DNA of 64,000 nucleotides from Trifolium pratense (taxonomy: Eukaryota > Streptophyta > Magnoliopsida > Fabales > Fabaceae), in NCBI RefSeq assembly GCF_020283565.1, contig NC_060060.1, positions 28,396,001 through 28,460,000 on the forward strand, given 5' to 3'. Made by a program: the position numbers and the translations under genes. Shown one piece after another: positions 56,644 through 64,000 of the stretch. The notes beneath the pieces are model-generated. The model was given only the letters and a program-made list of their open reading frames with translations. It had not been told where the DNA came from and made no database searches. Each line of letters opens with the position of its first letter. The stretch's first letter is position 1.

Positions 56644-56803
56644 CTTATAAAGTGAACGGTTTGTCACCGTTATACGAGGAGTACATGTTAGAAGTAAAAG
56701 GTGGCAAACATGTGTGGTTGCCACGTGTGGTTATATTGCCACGTTTGCTTACAAATTTGCCACGTGCTTCATTGTTGGGTAAATGTTTATTTGTGGTGAC
56801 GTG
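56644..56803 (-). promoter_or_regulatory. Promoter of LEA gene 3: TATA and multiple ABREs
   Basis: TATAAG on the minus strand (56644-56649) is followed upstream by the shared block (plus-strand gtttgtcaccgttat to aaaaggtggcaaa, 56659-56708). Then come ccacgtgtgg (56721-56730), gccacgt (56738-56744), gccacgtgc (56759-56767) and tgacgtga (about 56797-56804), four ACGT cores within 85 bp. Unlike genes 1 and 2 no DRE core was seen, so ABA control may dominate. Inferred from motifs. Confidence 0.65.
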
Positions 56804-56809
56804 AAGTAA

Positions 56810-58314
56810 AACTAGTGGATTTCCTTTGCCCGTGTAATTCTAAGTTCTAACTTATCTTTTAAGTCCATGTGGATTGTGTGTGGATGAACCTCTTTGCATA
56901 ATACTAGTACTCTTCAATTCATATTGTGGTGAGAAGAGATAATAGTTTCGAGTGCAATGAACAAATCTAATATAACATAAGCCACTAGAATTCATCTAAT
57001 AACATAATGGTTTTGTATTAATTCTTAAGGTTCTTCAGAAAGGGTGTTCGATAGTTTAGAATTTGACAGCGAGAAATAATAATTGTTTTCATCAGAACCT
57101 CATTAATCACTTGAGTTTAATTTCTTAGTTTATGCAAAAACTTATTTTGCATTACATTTCAAATTTTCGTAACTTACTAATACAGTACAATTGAATATTT
57201 TTTACCAGCGGATTTTGTAAAGATGTATTACTAAGAAGATCTTCTCAAAGTGCCCTATTACAGATTTGCAATCGAGGGTGAAACTAAACTAGCATTATTG
57301 AGTTTGAAGTTCTTTGTTTGAGAAAAGAACGAGAGCATGCTTATTTCACTTTCGTTGTGGAGGAGCATTGTGGAGTAGCAGAAAACACCTCAAAATAGCA
57401 AAGTTTCTAGAGGAACTTTCCTCAAACTGTGATTCTTTGGTAAATGTAAATTAGAGGCAAAAGACAACCTACAAATAGATCTATAATTCCAAGATATATC
57501 AGTCTCTTCTATAATACGTTTTGCCTTGCTATATTTATCGCAATTTTGAACTAAATTCATTTTAACTTCTATTTATACTCGTTTAGCTTTAGTTGCAAAG
57601 CTTGATGAGATGTTTATTTATTAAGCAAAGACAATAACAACCCAGTTTAGTACAATCAACGCTATTTAACACTTATCAGAAACTGATTGCAAAATCGGTA
57701 AAAAAAACTTGTCTCAAACTTTAAAAGTATACAAAACTAATGGCAACAAACTTCTTTTAGCTGTGTTATATTTTAAAAAACAACTCCGCTCATTACATTT
57801 TAAACTGAATCTGCAAATGTCAAGAAAAATAAGAAGTGTTCAATCTATGTTAACTTTGGTTCTGAAGCTGTGTTCTGTGCAAAGCTGAAATTCATTGCTT
57901 CAATTCAAGCTCTTTTCAACGTGAAAAAATGACTCGATTAATTCTGTGAATATATGTTTGGTGTCCTTCAAGTGGCAATCCAATTGTGCAAGAAGGCTAT
58001 TAGCTTCCGAGTTAATCTTTAGTAATATAGTTCAACATCAAACACAGCAAGAACACAATAGGGTTTGAAAAGACATGCACAGGACTATGGATACCGACTA
58101 TATATCAAGAGGTCACTCATTCAATCAAGGTAAAGTTAAATTCTATTATATCAAGAGGTCACTCATTGACGACAAAAAGTATTAAAACAACATTGTTGAA
58201 CAAAATACCATAACAATTTACCAAAATAAACAAAATACGATGACAAAAGCATGTAAACAAAATAATACTAACAAAAACTCAGGTGAAGTGTTAACTTCAT
58301 CTGTCCAAAACAGC
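56810..58314. other. Intergenic between LEA gene 3 and eS6
   Basis: No gene recognised. The right side probably holds the eS6 3' UTR. A direct repeat tatatcaagaggtcactcat occurs near 58100 and 58146. Confidence 0.4.
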
Positions 58315-60499
<2,185 letters not shown>

Positions 60500-60572
60500 G
60501 GTGAAATGTGGATTTGGATCTCAGCTTCGTCTTCGCTCGCGTTACGGCCACTGAGCTTAAAGAATACAGAAA

Positions 60573-60659
60573 TTAGGGTTTTTGAATAGGGATAACCGGG
60601 TGAGGTAGTGATTTAATTGGGCCTTGTTTAAGTTGTTATTATGAATCAAATTGGGCCCA
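60573..60659 (-). promoter_or_regulatory. eS6 promoter: telo-box and site II elements
   Basis: The minus strand carries AAACCCTAA (60573-60581), GGCCCA (60618-60623) and TGGGCCCA (60652-60659). The telo-box plus site II combination is an established signature of plant ribosomal protein promoters active in dividing cells. A second AAACCCTAA lies just inside intron 1 (about 60474-60482). Confidence 0.75.
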
Positions 60660-61245
60660 AACAATATATGTCCACATTTTCATTTTGAGATTTTTCGACA
60701 AAAAAAAAATTATAATTATTTTTGTGTGACTAAAATAGATATATTATATATAGTTATCAATATTGATTGTGTCAAAAAAAAAATACTTATATTGAATTCG
60801 TCCAACTGATGAGGGTCTTGTCTTGGTCTCTTAAGCATGTGGTTAGGGATTCAATTTCTCGCTCACGTGTATGGAGAAAATTCGGCTGGGAGATGAGAAC
60901 TCACTTTGTGTGTTTTACATGTTCCTCAGTGGAGACTAGTCATCATTAACGGCAGTGAAAATTTCGTACCAATATCATGGTAAAAAAAATAGAAGTTTCT
61001 TAAAATATAAGGATATTTTTTATTTTGTTTTGGTTTTAAAGGAAAAAGCTAAATGGTACGAGAGCATAGATGACGAAAAACGACGAATGAACAATTGCCG
61101 TTGGATTACAATTTGTGTTTAGTCATGTTTTACTTTTTTTTTTTAATAAAAACTATAAAACCACTGCCACGTGTATCCGTATACAGTCGTGCTTGTATTC
61201 CTTCGCACCACATAGCATTTCTCTGTTTTAAAATAGAGAAAAAAG
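60660..61245. other. Intergenic, no gene seen
   Basis: AT-rich; nothing supported. Confidence 0.4.
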
Positions 61246-61412
61246 AATATGTACTGACAGTGTAAAATAATTTTACACTGTCAACCAATACCAGCCATGT
61301 TTTCCGCCACATCATCCCACTAAACCCCACTTTCTTAATATGATGTGGAAGAATGCTTCATTCTTATTGATTGTCAGTGTAAAATTAATTTACACTGACA
61401 GTGCGTAGTCTT
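61246..61412. mobile_element. MITE with compound inverted ends
   Basis: Left end tactgacagtgtaaaataat and right end ttaatttacactgacagtgc are inverted. Each end is itself a small palindrome (acagtgtaaaataattttacactgt on the left). The interior 'catgttttccgccacatcatcccac' lacks coding. Related sequence lies at 50990-51085. Confidence 0.7.
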
Positions 61413-61462
61413 TAAACTCTTTAAAATATGTCCACACTTTTTGTTAAAAAGTCCCACATCGG

Positions 61463-61814
61463 TGTTAGAAGTCACACATTGGCTAGAGATATGACATAGA
61501 TAGCCTTTATAAGTGTAGTGTAAACTTCAACCCTCAAGCTAGCTTTTTTGGTTGAGTATATGCCTCTAAAATTCTAATATGGTATCAGAGTCTATCCTAG
61601 ATCCATTGGTTGTTTGTTGTGGAGACCCCCATATTTGGGCCACCCGTTGTTGTTGATTCCACGTTCCAGCTTGTTCAGTTCTGGATGTGAGGGGGTGTGT
61701 TAGAAGTCCCACATTAGCTAGAGATATGACATAGATAGCCTTTATAAGTGTATTGCAAATCTCAACCCTCAAACTAGCTTTTGTGGTTGGGTATAAGCCT
61801 CTAAAATTTTAATA
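61463..61814 (+). mobile_element. TRIM (terminal-repeat retrotransposon in miniature), 352 bp
   Basis: Two 117-bp direct LTRs (61463-61579 and 61698-61814) both begin TGTTAGAAGTC and end with aattctaata or aattttaata. A primer-binding site tggtatcagag (61580-61590), complementary to the 3' end of initiator tRNA-Met, directly follows the 5' LTR. A purine-rich tract gatgtgagggggtg (61684-61697) directly precedes the 3' LTR. No coding capacity. A target duplication is not evident; a truncated LTR-like phrase gttaaaaagtcccacatcgg sits just before the element. Confidence 0.9.
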
Positions 61815-63077
61815 CTTTCATTTTCGTTTTAAAAGGATTTGTGTAAAGACTAAAAAGTTCTTGAACCTATTTTGAATTATATTTTCACCACAGTGGCCAT
61901 CATATAAAAGTAGTCCTTCATAAATTGAAGTTTAAAAAATAATAAAATAAAAGGGAAAAAATATCTATGGTATATATACACTAACACAATGACTAAAAAA
62001 AGAAAGCATATATGTTATTAACTTTAACGTTATTTCTTTACAAACGATAAAGTTATAGATCAATTTTAAATATTTTCATCTCTAAGGGATCATATGTCAC
62101 TTGATAATTATAATGTAATGGGATAGAATTCACTCCCCTAATTTGAATATGTAATCTAGTTTTCATTTGCAATTTAACATTTCCTACATGGAAATAAAGT
62201 TACCGTGTTGGTGGTTTTGCGTGTTAGCAAAGAGGTTGTCATCTCATGTACTTTGTAGTTGCTTATCTTTGAGACTGGATCCTCTGCGGTTAATTTTTCA
62301 CCGGAGACAGTCCAGTGTACATCTCAACCGTCCAACTTGTTTCTGTTGATAGGAACAGTAGACACAAAAATGAAATGTGTGGTTGTGATGCAATCGGAGG
62401 AAATTCACACATGAGAGGATCTCCTTTCCTTTTTACACACTACATTATGAAATTATAATACTTTAAATTTTTCTTAAATCTCACTACTAGAAAAAAGGCT
62501 TTTGCTTTACCAAAAAAAAAAGAAAAAAGAAAAAAGGCTTTTGGATAAGGAATTCCACGACTAATCTCTACCATTTTATTGATGCAGGATATATGGAATT
62601 GTGCTTTATATCACCATTTATATATGGATTCAGGCAAACTCAACTCAAGACGAGCATGGCATCAATATGAAAATTTCATGTTGATACGACATTTGTTTCC
62701 AAAATGGAAATACAAATTTCGAGCATTTTATTTAATCAGTGTTTTTTACTCACATTCCAAACATTATTTACACACTTTAGTACTTTACTCACATTCCAAA
62801 CATTACATCACGATATTATGATGTATGTTTTTTCAAACAATGGAGAAGATGCATTCAAATAAATAGTTCATGAAAGATTGAATGCAAGGTGAGATTGAAA
62901 GTTATATTGGTGATGTTGACTTTAATTTTTAATAAAGTTTCATTTCTCATGGATGTGATTCTCTACTTTTTTTGCAGGATTAAATGTTATTATTTGAGTC
63001 AAAAAAAAAATGTTATTATTTGAGTATATATCACATCAACATTGGATTTTATTCACTTTCGAAAGTACATATGCAAC
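61815..63077. other. Intergenic, no gene seen
   Basis: AT-rich. A 25-bp phrase 'tactcacattccaaacatta' recurs at about 62748 and 62788. Short ORFs show no family resemblance. Confidence 0.4.
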
Positions 63078-63245
63078 ATGATGCCGTTAAGAAAAACAAC
63101 ATACTTGGCTTTGATCTTACTTCTGAATCTTGCACTACAAGTCAACTTGATCATTGCACTACAATTCAGCTCCTGTGATGTCCATCCAAGCAGATGTTTT
63201 GGAGCTCAACTATCCACTGGATTCAAAACTTGTCGCTTACAGTAA
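63078..63245 (+). CDS. Hypothetical small secreted peptide ORF
   Basis: A 55-residue ORF starting MMPLRKTTYLALILLLNLAL, a textbook-looking signal peptide with a basic start and Leu-rich core, followed by a short tail with three Cys (SSCDVHPSRCFGAQL, KTCRLQ). No family recognised, and three Cys is odd for a disulfide-folded peptide. The phrase gagctcaactatccactg is repeated at 63411-63428 outside the ORF, suggesting local duplication. It may be a chance ORF in the 3' flank of the WD40 gene. Confidence 0.25.
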   Translation: MMPLRKTTYLALILLLNLALQVNLIIALQFSSCDVHPSRCFGAQLSTGFKTCRLQ

Positions 63246-63949
63246 TAGATTTTATTTTTTTTATGAGGTCTCTTAATAGATCTTAATATCATAAAACATT
63301 TATTTTTAGGTAAACAATCAAATATATTTATAAAACTTAATATCATAAAACATTTATTTTTGACAAATTAGTATTATAAATACTTATTTTCGAAATCAAA
63401 TAGATGTTTACGAGCTCAACTATCCACTGTAATTTAAAAAATATCACCATCAAGATCCTAAGATTGTCATGTTTTAGTTATAGTTGTTAAAATATTCTAC
63501 TTGCTTTTCAAGATGAAATCATTGTGTAAATAAGTCGTGGCACACCAAAGGCTACGGACGCCATAAGCTAACCAGACGATATTCAATTTGAAAATTCGGA
63601 TTTCAAATGTATGACACTCAAAGCTCTTAAGAAAAACTCAAGTAGTGGAGCAGAATCCAAATGCAGTTTCATGGAATTTCCTCTTTTTCCCTTTGGAAAA
63701 ACAAAGCAATGGAAGTTTCTAACATTTGTGCGTTGTATTAGACCGGCTCAACCTACTACAGTATCCTGTATGTATACATGTTGGTATTGTATAACCTGTC
63801 TATGTCAGATTATATGCAATGTTAACCCTTTAGTTCTTACCTATAGATTGTCTAATCAATCCCAAAGAAAAATGTAGCAGGAAAGGAAACACTGTCATAT
63901 CAAATCCCCCAAGATTAACATCCTAGCACAGAAACATGCACTCAAATCC
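63246..63949. other. Probable 3' region of the WD40 gene
   Basis: Lies directly after the stop codon of the minus-strand gene at 63950. The plus-strand ORF 63611-63877 has no recognised domain. Confidence 0.4.
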
Positions 63950-64000
63950 TTATTTCCATAGTTTCACAAGGCAATCATGGCTAGCCGAGGCAATCAATTC
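63950..64000 (-). CDS. WD40-repeat protein, last 16 codons (partial)
   Basis: The minus strand from the window edge reads ELIASASHDCLVKLWK and a TAA stop at 63950-63952. 'ASAS.D..VKLW' is the end of a WD40 blade: the strand with S-x-D followed by the closing Trp. The stop right after the repeat means the protein ends in a complete propeller blade. The rest of the gene lies beyond the window, so the identity of the protein is unknown. Reading assumes no splice site within this short piece. Confidence 0.7.
   Translation of the reverse strand, partial: ELIASASHDCLVKLWK

Overview
The window is nuclear DNA from a plant, most likely a legume of the Medicago/Trifolium/pea group. The evidence is spliced GT-AG genes of plant-only families (Dof transcription factors, organelle-type LEA_4 proteins), a plant eS6 ribosomal protein gene with telo-box and site II promoter motifs, and legume-like MITE families. 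The species placement is inferred; only 'plant' is certain. The DNA is visibly AT-rich and gene-poor, and most of it is transposon debris.

Layout. 1-15 kb: no convincing host gene; a solo LTR with target-site duplication, two LINE-type insertions with long duplications, several MITEs and a weak MULE-like ORF. 15.0-16.2 kb: a two-exon Dof zinc-finger gene (+). 16.9-35 kb: dense repeats, including a MITE nested in a SINE, a second solo LTR, minus-strand LINE 3' ends, two hAT elements with TAGGGGTGG termini and 8-bp duplications, a Mutator-type MITE, a 982-bp-spaced tandem duplication of a LINE/Harbinger junction, a decayed PIF/Harbinger transposase, a 107-bp repeat carrying hairpins with identical loops, and a 237-bp satellite-like array. 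35.9-36.8 kb: a single-exon Dof gene (-). 38-45.1 kb: SINE, foldback and Mutator-like elements (one with a C28 tract), a LINE RNase H fragment, and a degenerate telomere-like array.

46.0-56.6 kb: a tandem array of three minus-strand LEA_4 genes (194, 158 and 361 aa). Each has a separate first exon encoding a 40-42 aa organelle-type presequence, a phase-0 intron at the same place, and an ABRE/DRE-rich promoter with a block conserved among all three. Two of these genes have second exons that lack an upstream Met, so they are seen only by splicing. They are probably drought/cold/ABA-induced membrane protectants of mitochondria (or plastids), like the known pea mitochondrial LEA protein. Between genes 2 and 3 lie a SINE split by a solo LTR, a hAT element with a nested MITE, and a LINE RNase H pseudogene. 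58.3-60.5 kb: a six-exon cytosolic ribosomal protein eS6 gene (-). 61.2-61.8 kb: a MITE and an intact-looking TRIM retrotransposon. At the right edge the last 16 codons of a WD40-repeat gene (-) enter the window.

The LEA array is the only functional gene cluster. The Dof genes, eS6 and the WD40 gene are independent housekeeping or regulatory loci.
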